Shown piece by piece: positions 1 to 7,180 of a stretch of 16,432 nt of DNA. The stretch comes from Dialister sp. CAG:486 (GTDB taxonomy: Bacteria > Bacillota > Negativicutes > Veillonellales > Dialisteraceae), in NCBI GenBank assembly GCA_000434475.1, contig FR879628.1:1-16432 (forward strand), written 5' to 3'. The number at the start of each line of letters is the position of its first letter. Positions within the stretch are counted from its first letter, which is position 1. The notes beneath the pieces were generated by a model, which was not told the DNA's origin, ran no database searches, and saw nothing but the letters and a program-made list of their open reading frames with translations. A program made the position numbers and the translations under genes.

Positions 1-115
1 AACGCGAAAATGAGATGATCGTTATTTCACATCGCCTTTTTTAATGGGCGCAGGGGAGATCGGAGCTTTTCGCCCGTAAGACGGAGGCGCCGATTCGACG
101 GCTAACCGAAATTTC

Positions 116-121
116 TATAAT
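116..121 (+). promoter_or_regulatory. Candidate -10 box upstream of lpxI
   Basis: A perfect TATAAT lies about 50 bases before the lpxI ribosome site, in the 178-base leader. No good -35 hexamer is present 16-18 bases upstream; the region around 93-99 (ATTCGAC) is a poor match. The leader otherwise holds no recognisable gene. Its first 18 bases could be the tail of an upstream reading frame ending at TGA 16-18, but this cannot be judged from so little sequence. The promoter call rests on the hexamer alone. Confidence 0.3.
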
Positions 122-178
122 GCGTAACCAGTGAAAAAATGCTAAAATAATAAAGATTATGACGCTATGGAGGTCATT

Positions 179-1000
179 ATGGAAACGATTGGTTTATTAG
201 CGGGCATCGGGACGCTGCCGGTGGAATTCATCGAAGCAGTGCGGCCCCAGGGGTATCGCGTGGTCTGTATCGCGGTGACGCCGGGCGTCGATGCAAGACT
301 TGCCGCGATCGCGGATGCGTACTACGATATCAGCGCCTTTAAACTGGATAAAGTCATCAAGACTCTCGTGAAAGAGCATGTGAAAGAGGTCACGATGATC
401 GGCAAGGTCACGAAGGAGTGGCTCTACAAGTCGCACACCCTTCCGGATATGCGCGCGGTGAGGCTCTTGAATCGTCTGCGTAAGATGAATTTCAAGGATG
501 ATACGATCACGCTGGCGATCGTGGATGAACTGGCTAAAGACGGGATCTCCGTCCTGGATCAGACGAAGTATCTGAAGCCGCTCATGCCGGGGCCGCAGGT
601 CTTCACTAAAAAGAAGCCGACGGAGGCACAGATGGCCGATGTGGCTTTTGGCTTCGAGGCGGCGAAGGCGATCGGTGCGATCGATCTGGGGCAGACGGTC
701 GTCGTGAAGGATCAGGCGGTCATGGCCGTCGAAGCCATCGAGGGTACGGATGCCTGCATCAAGCGCGGCGGCAGTCTCGCCCGCGGCGGCGCTGTCGTCG
801 TGAAGACAGCCAAGCCCGGACAGGATACCCGCTTCGACATGCCGGCGGTCGGACTTACGACACTTTCCTCCATGGAGGAGAGCGGCTGCGCGGTCCTTGC
901 CATCGAAGCCTGGCATACCCTTTTCGCAGAAAAGGAAGCCGTGCTTCAGGAAGCCAATAAAAAAGGCATTGTGATATTGGCGGTGGAAGGAAAGAAGTGA
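179..1000 (+). CDS. lpxI: UDP-2,3-diacylglucosamine pyrophosphatase LpxI
   Basis: This 273-residue protein matches the LpxI (DUF1009) family, which hydrolyses UDP-2,3-diacylglucosamine to lipid X and UMP in the cytoplasm, the fourth step of lipid A synthesis. LpxI replaces the unrelated LpxH of E. coli in many lineages. The N-terminus carries the family motif GLLAGIGTLP, and the C-terminal catalytic domain carries RFDMPAVG with Asp220, probably the essential acidic residue of the family. The length is normal. An in-frame ATG at 167 exists, but the ATG at 179 is preferred because TGGAGGT (168-174) sits 5 bases before it. The upstream candidate has no ribosome site. The TGA stop is the start of a heptad repeat array in the following gap. 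lpxB lies next, as expected for consecutive steps. Confidence 0.93.
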   Translation: METIGLLAGIGTLPVEFIEAVRPQGYRVVCIAVTPGVDARLAAIADAYYDISAFKLDKVIKTLVKEHVKEVTMIGKVTKEWLYKSHTLPDMRAVRLLNRLRKMNFKDDTITLAIVDELAKDGISVLDQTKYLKPLMPGPQVFTKKKPTEAQMADVAFGFEAAKAIGAIDLGQTVVVKDQAVMAVEAIEGTDACIKRGGSLARGGAVVVKTAKPGQDTRFDMPAVGLTTLSSMEESGCAVLAIEAWHTLFAEKEAVLQEANKKGIVILAVEGKK

Positions 1001-1218
1001 CTGGTGGCTAGTAGCTAGGAATTAGGGATTAGGAGTGACTGGTGACTGGTGACTTGAATACTACCTTCGGGCATCGCCCCATAATACTCGCGGCGAAGCC
1101 GCCACCACCATTTCTCATTTCTCATTCTAATTCCTCATTCGCGCAGAGCTTTCAACCGTTATCAAAGGGCAGCACGCCCCCGGGCTAACTTTGAGCCCTG
1201 AACCTTGAACCTATTAAC
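997..1218 (+). repeat. Composite intergenic repeat, copy 1 (lpxI-lpxB gap)
   Basis: The whole 251-base gap is repeat-derived. From 997 to 1052 there are eight 7-base units in perfect register (GTGACTG, GTGGCTA, GTAGCTA, GGAATTA, GGGATTA, GGAGTGA, CTGGTGA twice); the first includes the lpxI stop codon. After this come a GGGCATCGCCC hairpin (1069-1079) and a GCGGC-GAA-GCCGC hairpin (1090-1102). An ATTTCTC-type heptad array follows (about 1110-1138), then a GGGC..GCCC segment, and a CTGAACC/TTGAACC heptad array (about 1184-1218). The CGTCATTTCGAG and AAACGGGAAGCC modules seen in other copies are missing here. The segment AGGAATTAG (1017-1025) is an exact inverted match of 1127-1135, so the two arrays could pair across the hairpins. 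Confidence 0.8.
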
Positions 1219-1251
1219 CTGCATCCTTACTCATTGACGAGGACTTAACTT

Positions 1252-2379
1252 ATGAAAATTATGATGTCTGCCGGAGAGGCCTCTGGCGATATGCATGCCG
1301 CAGCCGTTGCGGCAGAAATCAAAAAGCTCTACCCCGGGACAGACATCTTCGGGATGGGCGGTGCGGACATGCGAAGGAGCGGCGTCCGCATCATCTATGA
1401 TATAGAAAATCTGGGCATCATCGGACTGGTGGAAGTCATCAAGCACCTGCCGCTCTTCTTCAAGCTGCGCAGCTTCCTGAAGGAAGCCATGCTGCGGGAA
1501 AAGCCGGATGTGCTGGTCTGTGTAGATTACCCCGGATTCAATATGAAGCTCGCCCATGTGGCGAAAGAGCTTGGCATCCCTGTCGTCTACTATATCGCGC
1601 CCACCATTTGGGCGTGGAACAAGGGACGGGCGAAGAATATTGTCCGCGATGTCGAGCAGGTGGCGTCCATATTTCCTTTTGAAGCGGACGCATACCGGAA
1701 GGCGGGAGCGCATGTGACCTTCGTCGGTCATCCGCTGGCGGATACGGTGAAGCCTTCCATGACGAAGGAGAAGGCGATGGCCTATTTCCATGGCGATCCG
1801 AATAAAAAGCGTATCCTTCTCATGCCGGGGAGCCGCAAGAATGAAGTCGCGGGGCTTCTGCCCGTGATGCTGGAGGCAGCGCGCCAGCTCGCCCAAAAGG
1901 CAGACTGCCAGTTCTTCATCCCTCGGGCCTCGACGATCCCGATGGAGATGCTCTCGTCCTTCATCGGGGCTTCGGAGCTTTCCGTAGAGATCACCGAGGG
2001 CAGGCAGTATGATCTGATGCAGATCTGTGATGCCTGCGTCGCCTCTTCGGGGACGGCGACCCTGGAAACGGCGCTCATGGAACTGCCGACCGTATTGATC
2101 TATCGCCTCGCGCCGCTGACATGGATGCTGGCGAAGCTTCTCGTCCATGTGAAGTATGCGGGCCTGCCGAATCTTCTGCTGGACCGTGAGGTCACTCCCG
2201 AGCTCCTGCAGGATGCAGTGACGGCGGAGAATATTTCCCGCATCGTGACACCGTGGCTCATTCAGCCTGCTGCGCGGGAAAAGAATGTGGAAGGCATCCG
2301 AGAAGTGAGAAAAGCACTGGGCGGCGGAGGCGCGGTGCGCCGCGTGGCAGAGCTCATCGTGAGGACGGGGAAAAAGTAA
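1252..2379 (+). CDS. lpxB: Lipid-A-disaccharide synthase LpxB
   Basis: LpxB is a peripheral membrane glycosyltransferase (GT19) that joins UDP-2,3-diacylglucosamine to lipid X to give the lipid A disaccharide 1-phosphate. The 375-residue product is close to the E. coli length (382). It shows the family landmarks in order: GEASGD at residues 8-13, VDYPGFN at 91-97 (Asp92 aligning with the essential Asp of the family), YYIAPTIWAW at 113-122, FVGHPL near 160, MPGSR near 194 and SSGTATLE in the C-terminal nucleotide-binding half. The start is fixed by GAGGA (1239-1243) 8 bases upstream. It follows the lpxI product in the pathway, but a 251-base repeat-filled gap separates the two genes. Confidence 0.97.
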   Translation: MKIMMSAGEASGDMHAAAVAAEIKKLYPGTDIFGMGGADMRRSGVRIIYDIENLGIIGLVEVIKHLPLFFKLRSFLKEAMLREKPDVLVCVDYPGFNMKLAHVAKELGIPVVYYIAPTIWAWNKGRAKNIVRDVEQVASIFPFEADAYRKAGAHVTFVGHPLADTVKPSMTKEKAMAYFHGDPNKKRILLMPGSRKNEVAGLLPVMLEAARQLAQKADCQFFIPRASTIPMEMLSSFIGASELSVEITEGRQYDLMQICDACVASSGTATLETALMELPTVLIYRLAPLTWMLAKLLVHVKYAGLPNLLLDREVTPELLQDAVTAENISRIVTPWLIQPAAREKNVEGIREVRKALGGGGAVRRVAELIVRTGKK

Positions 2380-2382
2380 ATG

Positions 2383-2687
2383 GTGGCTAGTGACTAGTGG
2401 CTAGTGACTAGGAGATTAGGAGACATCAGACTCCCGTATCGTCATTTTGAGCGAAGCGAGAAATCTTTGTCATTCGCGGTCAGGTAGGCAATGTTTGGAA
2501 AGTTCAAAACGGGAAGCCTGCTATCGAGAGACTTTTGGGCATCGCCACTAGTTGTACTTCGCGGCGCTCCCTCATTTTATGCGCCGTACCTTCACTCCTC
2601 ACTGGGGAGCCATGCTTTCATTTATAAGCAAGGGGCGCCCCGTAACCCTGAACCCATCAACCTGAACCCTTTGAACCTTTAGTCTCC
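2383..2687 (+). repeat. Composite intergenic repeat, copy 2 (lpxB-msbA gap)
   Basis: This 334-base gap contains no convincing gene and is filled by a full-length repeat copy. Four 7-base units (GTGGCTA/GTGACTA, 2383-2410) start 3 bases after the lpxB stop. They are followed by GGAGATTAGGAGACATCAG, the module CGTATCGTCATTTTGAG..GAAATCTTTG (about 2435-2481), AAACGGGAAGCCTG (about 2507-2520) and GGGCATCGCC (about 2537). A hairpin follows with arms at 2561-2567 and 2581-2587 and a 13-base loop. The copy ends with GGGGCGCCCCG and a CTGAACC-type array (about 2649-2680). A 63-codon open frame at 2491-2682 lies inside the repeat and has no ribosome site, so it is not called. Confidence 0.8.
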
Positions 2688-2713
2688 CCCCCAAGAAAAT
2701 TCTGGAGAATGGA

Positions 2714-4477
2714 ATGAATACAAAATCAAGTAAACTGAACAGTTACATGAGACTGTTATCCTATCTAAAACCCTACTGGAAGCTGCTTCTTGTTTCCGTG
2801 TTCTTCATGCTGCTCGTATCGGGCTCAAACCTGGTCGTGCCGTGGATCATCAAGGATGTCATCGATAAGGTGCTGAATGACAAGGACCTTGGCATGCTCT
2901 ACCTCATCATCGTAGCGATCCTTGTGACCTTCCTCATCCGCGCGATCACCACCTTTGGGCACCGCTACCTCATGGGATACATCGGGCAGGCTGTCATCAA
3001 GGATCTTCGAAATACGCTGTATCATCATCTGCAGAAATTATCGATCTCCTACTATGATCGTCGCCGCACCGGGGACATCATGAGCAACCTGACGAATGAC
3101 ATTGCGGCGCTGCAGACAGCCATCGTGGATAATTTCATCCAGCTGGTGCAGGAAGGCGCTATTTTCATCGGTTCTTTCGTTTCCATGATCTACCTGCAGT
3201 GGAAACTGACGATGCTCTGCCTTGTGATTGTACCGCTCGTTTCTTATACGATCAAATTCTTTGGGAAAAAGCTCCACTCGAGCGGCCGCGACGTGCAGGA
3301 ACGACTGGCCGATGTGACGTCCATGCTGCAGGAGACTATCCAGGGCGTGCGCATCGTGCGCAGCTTCAATCGAGGCGACTTCGAAGAGAAGCGCTTCAAT
3401 GACATCAATGAATCCAGTTTCAAGGCGACCGTGCGCTCCATAAGGCAGCAGAGCCAGATGACGCCGCTTGTTGAATTTCTCGCTGCCATTGCCGTCTGCG
3501 CGATCATCTGGTATGGCGGTGTCTCCGTCATTGAGGGCGTGATGACCACCGGCGAGCTCATCGCCTTCCTGATTTATGCCATCAACCTGGCCAATCCGAC
3601 CCGCCGTCTGGCAGAAAGCTTCGGTAATATCCAGAAATCCCTGGCCGCAGCGGACCGCGTCTTTGCGATCCTGGATGAGAAGTCAGAGATCCAGGACAAG
3701 GACGGCGCCAAGCCGATCGAAGTCACAGAGGGCTTAGTCGAAGCGCGCCATGTGGCCTTTGCCTATGAAAAAGAAAATCCGGTCCTGACAGATCTGAATT
3801 TCATCGCCAGACCCGGACAGACCATCGCTGTCGTCGGGCCCTCCGGCGCCGGCAAGACCACCATTGCCAACCTGCTTCCGCGGTTCTATGATGTGACAGG
3901 CGGAGCTATCTGCATCGACGGCGTCGATATCCGAGATGTGACGGTCGGCTCCCTTCGCGACAACATCGGCCTCGTGCCGCAGGATACGCTCCTCTTCAAT
4001 ACCACCATCAAAGAAAATGTCCTCTACGGTCGCCTGGATGCGACGGATGAAGAGGTCTGGGATGCCATTCGCGCCGCAAATGCAGAGAAATTCATTCAGG
4101 GTCTGCCGCGCGGCATCGATACCAAGGTCGGCGATCGCGGCCTCGTCCTCTCCGGCGGTCAGCGTCAGCGTATCGCCATCGCAAGAGCGATCTTGAAGAA
4201 TCCGAAGATCCTCATCCTTGACGAAGCGACCTCCGCACTCGATACGGAAAGCGAGAAGATCGTGCAGGATGCGCTCGACAAGCTCATGGTCGGCCGTACC
4301 TCCTTCGTCATCGCTCACCGCCTGTCGACCATCAAGAATGCCGACCAGATCCTTGTCCTGAATCACGGCGTCATCGAAGAAAGCGGTACACATAAGGAGC
4401 TCATGGAAAAGAAAGGGCTGTATTATGAGCTCTACACGATGTCGCAGAAAAATGATCGTGAGAAAAATAGTGACTAG
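2714..4477 (+). CDS. msbA: MsbA-type lipid A export ABC transporter (ATP-binding/permease)
   Basis: This is a 587-residue half-transporter with an N-terminal exporter membrane domain (about six helices, residues 20-310) and a C-terminal ATPase domain. The family flips nascent core-lipid A across the inner membrane as a homodimer. Walker A GPSGAGKTT is at 375-383 (Lys381), the signature LSGGQ at 479-483, Walker B ILILDEATSALD around Asp503 with catalytic Glu504, and the switch His535. E. coli MsbA has 582 residues. The start ATG follows TGGAGA (2703-2708) by 5 bases. Related multidrug half-transporters look similar; the lipid A role is inferred from the position between lpxB and waaA. The last two residues and the TAG stop are formed by the heptad repeat of the next gap. 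Confidence 0.9.
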   Translation: MNTKSSKLNSYMRLLSYLKPYWKLLLVSVFFMLLVSGSNLVVPWIIKDVIDKVLNDKDLGMLYLIIVAILVTFLIRAITTFGHRYLMGYIGQAVIKDLRNTLYHHLQKLSISYYDRRRTGDIMSNLTNDIAALQTAIVDNFIQLVQEGAIFIGSFVSMIYLQWKLTMLCLVIVPLVSYTIKFFGKKLHSSGRDVQERLADVTSMLQETIQGVRIVRSFNRGDFEEKRFNDINESSFKATVRSIRQQSQMTPLVEFLAAIAVCAIIWYGGVSVIEGVMTTGELIAFLIYAINLANPTRRLAESFGNIQKSLAAADRVFAILDEKSEIQDKDGAKPIEVTEGLVEARHVAFAYEKENPVLTDLNFIARPGQTIAVVGPSGAGKTTIANLLPRFYDVTGGAICIDGVDIRDVTVGSLRDNIGLVPQDTLLFNTTIKENVLYGRLDATDEEVWDAIRAANAEKFIQGLPRGIDTKVGDRGLVLSGGQRQRIAIARAILKNPKILILDEATSALDTESEKIVQDALDKLMVGRTSFVIAHRLSTIKNADQILVLNHGVIEESGTHKELMEKKGLYYELYTMSQKNDREKNSD

Positions 4478-4690
4478 TGACTAGTGATTAGGTGCTCGAT
4501 GTTCCGCTTTCGCGCCCCTTCCTATGGAAGGGGCAGGTGAGCGAAGCGAGCCGGGGTTGGCTCGCGTATGTGAGACAGCCACCCGCGTTCTTTCGAGCCT
4601 CACTATATAAAATACGGCGCGCAGCGCCTTCCTTCCCCCATGAAACCTGTTGAACCCCATTTCCTCAACCCATAACAAAAACCATCAAAG
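4470..4690 (+). repeat. Composite intergenic repeat, divergent copy 3 (msbA-waaA gap)
   Basis: Three heptads (GTGACTA, GTGACTA, GTGATTA; 4470-4490) overlap the end of msbA. The middle differs from other copies. A perfect 9-pair hairpin GCCCCTTCC-TAT-GGAAGGGGC (4514-4534) is followed by GAGCGAAGCGAG (shared with the CGTCATTT module of copy 2). A second stem (4554-4562 with 4577-4584, one-base bulge) comes next. After an AT-rich TATATAAAAT (4604-4613) there is a GGCGC-GCA-GCGCC hairpin (4616-4628) at the place where other copies have their GCGGC hairpin. The copy ends in degenerate TTGAACC/TCAACCC units. No T-run follows the hairpins, so they are not called as terminators. Confidence 0.65.
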
Positions 4691-4699
4691 GAGAAAAAA

Positions 4700-6028
4700 T
4701 TGTACTGGATTTACAACATTTGTCTTGTCGCCTACTGGCTGCTGCAGATACCGATCCTGATCTATCGGCTTGTCTTCGAAGAAGGCTTCTATGACCGTCT
4801 GAAGCAGAGCGCCGGCGTCATGCCGACGCCCACGCTGCAGCAGATCGCCTACCACAATGCCATCTGGGTGCATGCCGCTTCCGTCGGTGAGGTGGTCGCC
4901 GCGAGCCCGATCGTGCGCGAGCTGAAGAAGAAGTACCCGGATGAAATGGTGGTGGTGTCTGTCGTCACCGCGACCGGTCACCGCATGGCACAGCGCATCA
5001 TCCCAGAGGCTGACGGACATATTTTCTTCCCCTTTGACTTGCCCGTCATCACTGAGCGCATCGTAGATATCGTGAATCCCAAGGCGATCATTCTGATCGA
5101 AACGGAGCTGTGGCCGAATTTCCTTCGCCTCGCTTTCCGTAAAAAGATCCCTGTCATGATGATGAATGGCCGCATCAGCAGCCGCTCGATGCGCCGCTAT
5201 TCGCTGATCAAGCGCTTCACGACGCGCATGCTCTGCCAGATCCGACGTTTTTGCATGCAGTCCCGCATCGACGAGGAGCGCATCATCGCGATGGGCGCTC
5301 AGCCGAAGCGCTGCACCATCACAGGCAATACCAAGTACGATCAGACGTACGCCGAAGTGTCGGAGGAAGAGCGCGCCGCGCTTCGTAAAGAATTCCGCTT
5401 CGACGGGAAGGGCCCGATCATCGTCGCCGGTTCCACGCACAGCGGAGAGGAGGAGATCGTACTCCGTACCTTTGGTGAGATCCTGAAAAAATATCCGAAG
5501 GCGCGTCTGCTTCTCGCCGTTCGTGAGATCACGAGAGCGCCGTCCGTGAAATTTGCCATCAAGCATCACGGCTACAGCGTCCTGCGCCGCTCCAAGATGG
5601 GCACGGAGGAGGATGACGGCACGAGCCCGCAGGTGGTCATTCTGGATACCATCGGAGAGCTGGGGCGTCTTTACAGTCTGGCGGATGTCGTCTTTGTCGG
5701 AGGCAGCTTCGTCAAAGTCGGCGGTCATAATATTCTGGAGCCGGCGGCGCATGGCAAGCCTGTCATCGTCGGCCCTTACATGTTCAATTTCCAAGAGATC
5801 TTCGAGCTTTTGGAGAGCCGCGGCGTGTGCCTCATGACGAAGTCAGAGCATGAATTCAAGGAAACGCTCATGGACCTTCTCTCCCACCCCGATACCATGA
5901 AACGGATGGGAGAGGCGGCTTTGACCGTGGTGCATGAGAATCAGGGCGCGACCGAGAGAAATATCAAGGCTTTTGAGCAGCTGGTCGCGGAAGCCGGCGT
6001 AAAGCTGGGAGGCCGTCATGAGTCTTGA
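4700..6028 (+). CDS. waaA: 3-deoxy-D-manno-octulosonic acid transferase WaaA (KdtA)
   Basis: WaaA transfers Kdo from CMP-Kdo to the lipid A precursor at the cytoplasmic face of the inner membrane (GT30). The 442-residue product has an N-terminal membrane anchor (about residues 3-25), WVHAASVGE at 56-64 with the catalytic base Glu64, ETELWPN and NGRISSRS in the acceptor domain, and VGGSFVKVGGHNILEPAAHG in the CMP-Kdo-binding domain. It is slightly longer than E. coli WaaA (425). The start is an unusual TTG, chosen because AAAGGAG (4687-4693) ends 6 bases before it and the first residues form the expected anchor. The gene overlaps lpxK by 11 bases. Whether it adds one or more Kdo residues cannot be read from the sequence. 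Confidence 0.95.
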   Translation: MYWIYNICLVAYWLLQIPILIYRLVFEEGFYDRLKQSAGVMPTPTLQQIAYHNAIWVHAASVGEVVAASPIVRELKKKYPDEMVVVSVVTATGHRMAQRIIPEADGHIFFPFDLPVITERIVDIVNPKAIILIETELWPNFLRLAFRKKIPVMMMNGRISSRSMRRYSLIKRFTTRMLCQIRRFCMQSRIDEERIIAMGAQPKRCTITGNTKYDQTYAEVSEEERAALRKEFRFDGKGPIIVAGSTHSGEEEIVLRTFGEILKKYPKARLLLAVREITRAPSVKFAIKHHGYSVLRRSKMGTEEDDGTSPQVVILDTIGELGRLYSLADVVFVGGSFVKVGGHNILEPAAHGKPVIVGPYMFNFQEIFELLESRGVCLMTKSEHEFKETLMDLLSHPDTMKRMGEAALTVVHENQGATERNIKAFEQLVAEAGVKLGGRHES

Positions 6029-7145
6029 GTCCTATGTCACAGGCTTGATGAAGGAGCCATCGCCGAAGGGCATGGATAAACTGGTCCTGTCAGGTCTTTC
6101 GCAGCTGGAAAAAATGTATTTCTCTCAGGTCGAAAAGAAGAGGACGGCAGATATGGCCGCTGCGGTCTCCGCCCATGTACCCGTTATCAGTGTCGGCAAT
6201 ATCACGGCAGGCGGGACGGGCAAGACCCCCTGCATACTGATGCTGGCCAAGCTCTTCTTCTCGATCGGTAAGAAGCCCGCCATCATCAGCCGAGGCTATA
6301 AAAGCGGCCTTGAAAAAGAAGGCGGCTGTGTATCGGATGGAAGCTCCATCCTCGTATCCCAGCAGATGGCAGGGGACGAGCCCTACATGATGGCGAGAAA
6401 ACTCCCCTCCGTCCCCATTTTCATCGGGAAAGACCGCATCGCCTCTGTGAAGAGGGCTGAGGAAATGGGAGTGGGCATCCTGCTTTTGGATGATGGCTTT
6501 CAGTACTGGAAGCTCAGACGCGATCAGGATATTATTCTCATCGATGCGACGAATCCCTTCGGCTATGGTCACGGCCTGCCCCGCGGTCTGCTTCGGGAGC
6601 CGCTCGATGCCCTTTCGCGGGCGAGCCTTTTCATCCTGACCAAGAGCGATCAGGTGCATCTGACAGATCTGATGGAGATCAGAGAAGAGCTCGCCCGTCT
6701 TGCGCCGGGTGTGCCCGTCCTATCCTCCACACATGCGCCGTCGAAGGTGGTGCCGTATGAGAAGTGGAAAGCCTTCCTTCATGAAGGGACGCTCGAAGAC
6801 GTCAGGATGAAGAAGGCCTATCTGGTCTCCGGCATCGGAAACCCCGCCGCCTTTAAAAAGACCGCCAAGGAAGCCGGTCTGCGTCCGGTGGGCGAGATGC
6901 CCTTCCCTGACCACCACAGGTATACAGAAGAAGATGTGCGGAATGCGATCTCCGAAGCTAAAGCCAAGGGTGCAGAGCTCATCGTCATGACAGAAAAAGA
7001 TGCCGTGAAGATGCTCTCCCTTGCCAGCCTCGCTGAGTCTGACATTCCCTTTTACGTCCTTGAGATCGCGATGACATTCTCGAAGGAAGACAGGGAGGTA
7101 TTGGAAGAATTCCTCCATGCCAAGCCGCAAGTCCCTCATCCATGA
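6018..7145 (+). CDS. lpxK: Tetraacyldisaccharide 4'-kinase LpxK
   Basis: LpxK phosphorylates the 4' position of the tetra-acylated disaccharide 1-phosphate to give lipid IVA at the inner membrane. The 375-residue protein carries the characteristic P-loop SVGNITAGGTGKTP at residues 58-71 (Lys69), GDEP at 119-122, LLDDGFQY around Asp158-Asp159, LPRGLLREP and the late FPDHHRYT motif. It is longer than the E. coli enzyme (328) but within the family range. GGGAGG (6007-6012) lies 5 bases before the ATG, inside the end of waaA, so the two genes are likely translationally coupled. In many bacteria LpxK acts before WaaA, so gene order here does not follow reaction order. Confidence 0.95.
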   Translation: MSLESYVTGLMKEPSPKGMDKLVLSGLSQLEKMYFSQVEKKRTADMAAAVSAHVPVISVGNITAGGTGKTPCILMLAKLFFSIGKKPAIISRGYKSGLEKEGGCVSDGSSILVSQQMAGDEPYMMARKLPSVPIFIGKDRIASVKRAEEMGVGILLLDDGFQYWKLRRDQDIILIDATNPFGYGHGLPRGLLREPLDALSRASLFILTKSDQVHLTDLMEIREELARLAPGVPVLSSTHAPSKVVPYEKWKAFLHEGTLEDVRMKKAYLVSGIGNPAAFKKTAKEAGLRPVGEMPFPDHHRYTEEDVRNAISEAKAKGAELIVMTEKDAVKMLSLASLAESDIPFYVLEIAMTFSKEDREVLEEFLHAKPQVPHP

Positions 7146-7148
7146 TCC

Positions 7149-7162
7149 CTGTCACTAGTCAC
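7149..7162 (-). repeat. Inverted pair of GTGACTA-type heptads
   Basis: Read on the minus strand, this is GTGACTA followed by GTGACAG, the same unit that opens the large intergenic repeats, but here in the opposite orientation and with only two units. It lies between the lpxK stop and the kdsB ribosome site in a 35-base gap. It is the only heptad pair in the window that points against the genes. Confidence 0.6.
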
Positions 7163-7180
7163 TACGCAAAGGAGTTCATC

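Noticed and set aside
1..18. Tail of an upstream gene ending at TGA 16-18
   Set aside because: Only five codons would be visible, which is too little to distinguish a coding tail from chance.
997..1218. CRISPR-like array of short repeats
   Set aside because: The units are 7 bases, directly tandem and degenerate, with no regular spacers and no cas genes.
1231..2148. 305-codon open frame on the minus strand across lpxB
   Set aside because: It is a shadow of lpxB, whose conserved motifs are unambiguous on the plus strand; the minus product is rich in His, Arg and Asp with no recognisable domain.
2491..2682. 63-codon open frame between lpxB and msbA
   Set aside because: It lies wholly inside composite repeat copy 2, has no ribosome site before its ATG, and the equivalent positions of other copies are read in different frames with stops.
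4514..4534. Perfect 9-pair hairpin after msbA as an intrinsic terminator
   Set aside because: No run of T follows; the downstream bases are CAGGTGAGCG. It is reported as a structure only.
4685..5794. 369-codon open frame on the minus strand across waaA
   Set aside because: It is antisense to a gene with clear WaaA motifs and shows the His/Asp/Arg-rich composition typical of shadows in this GC-rich codon usage.
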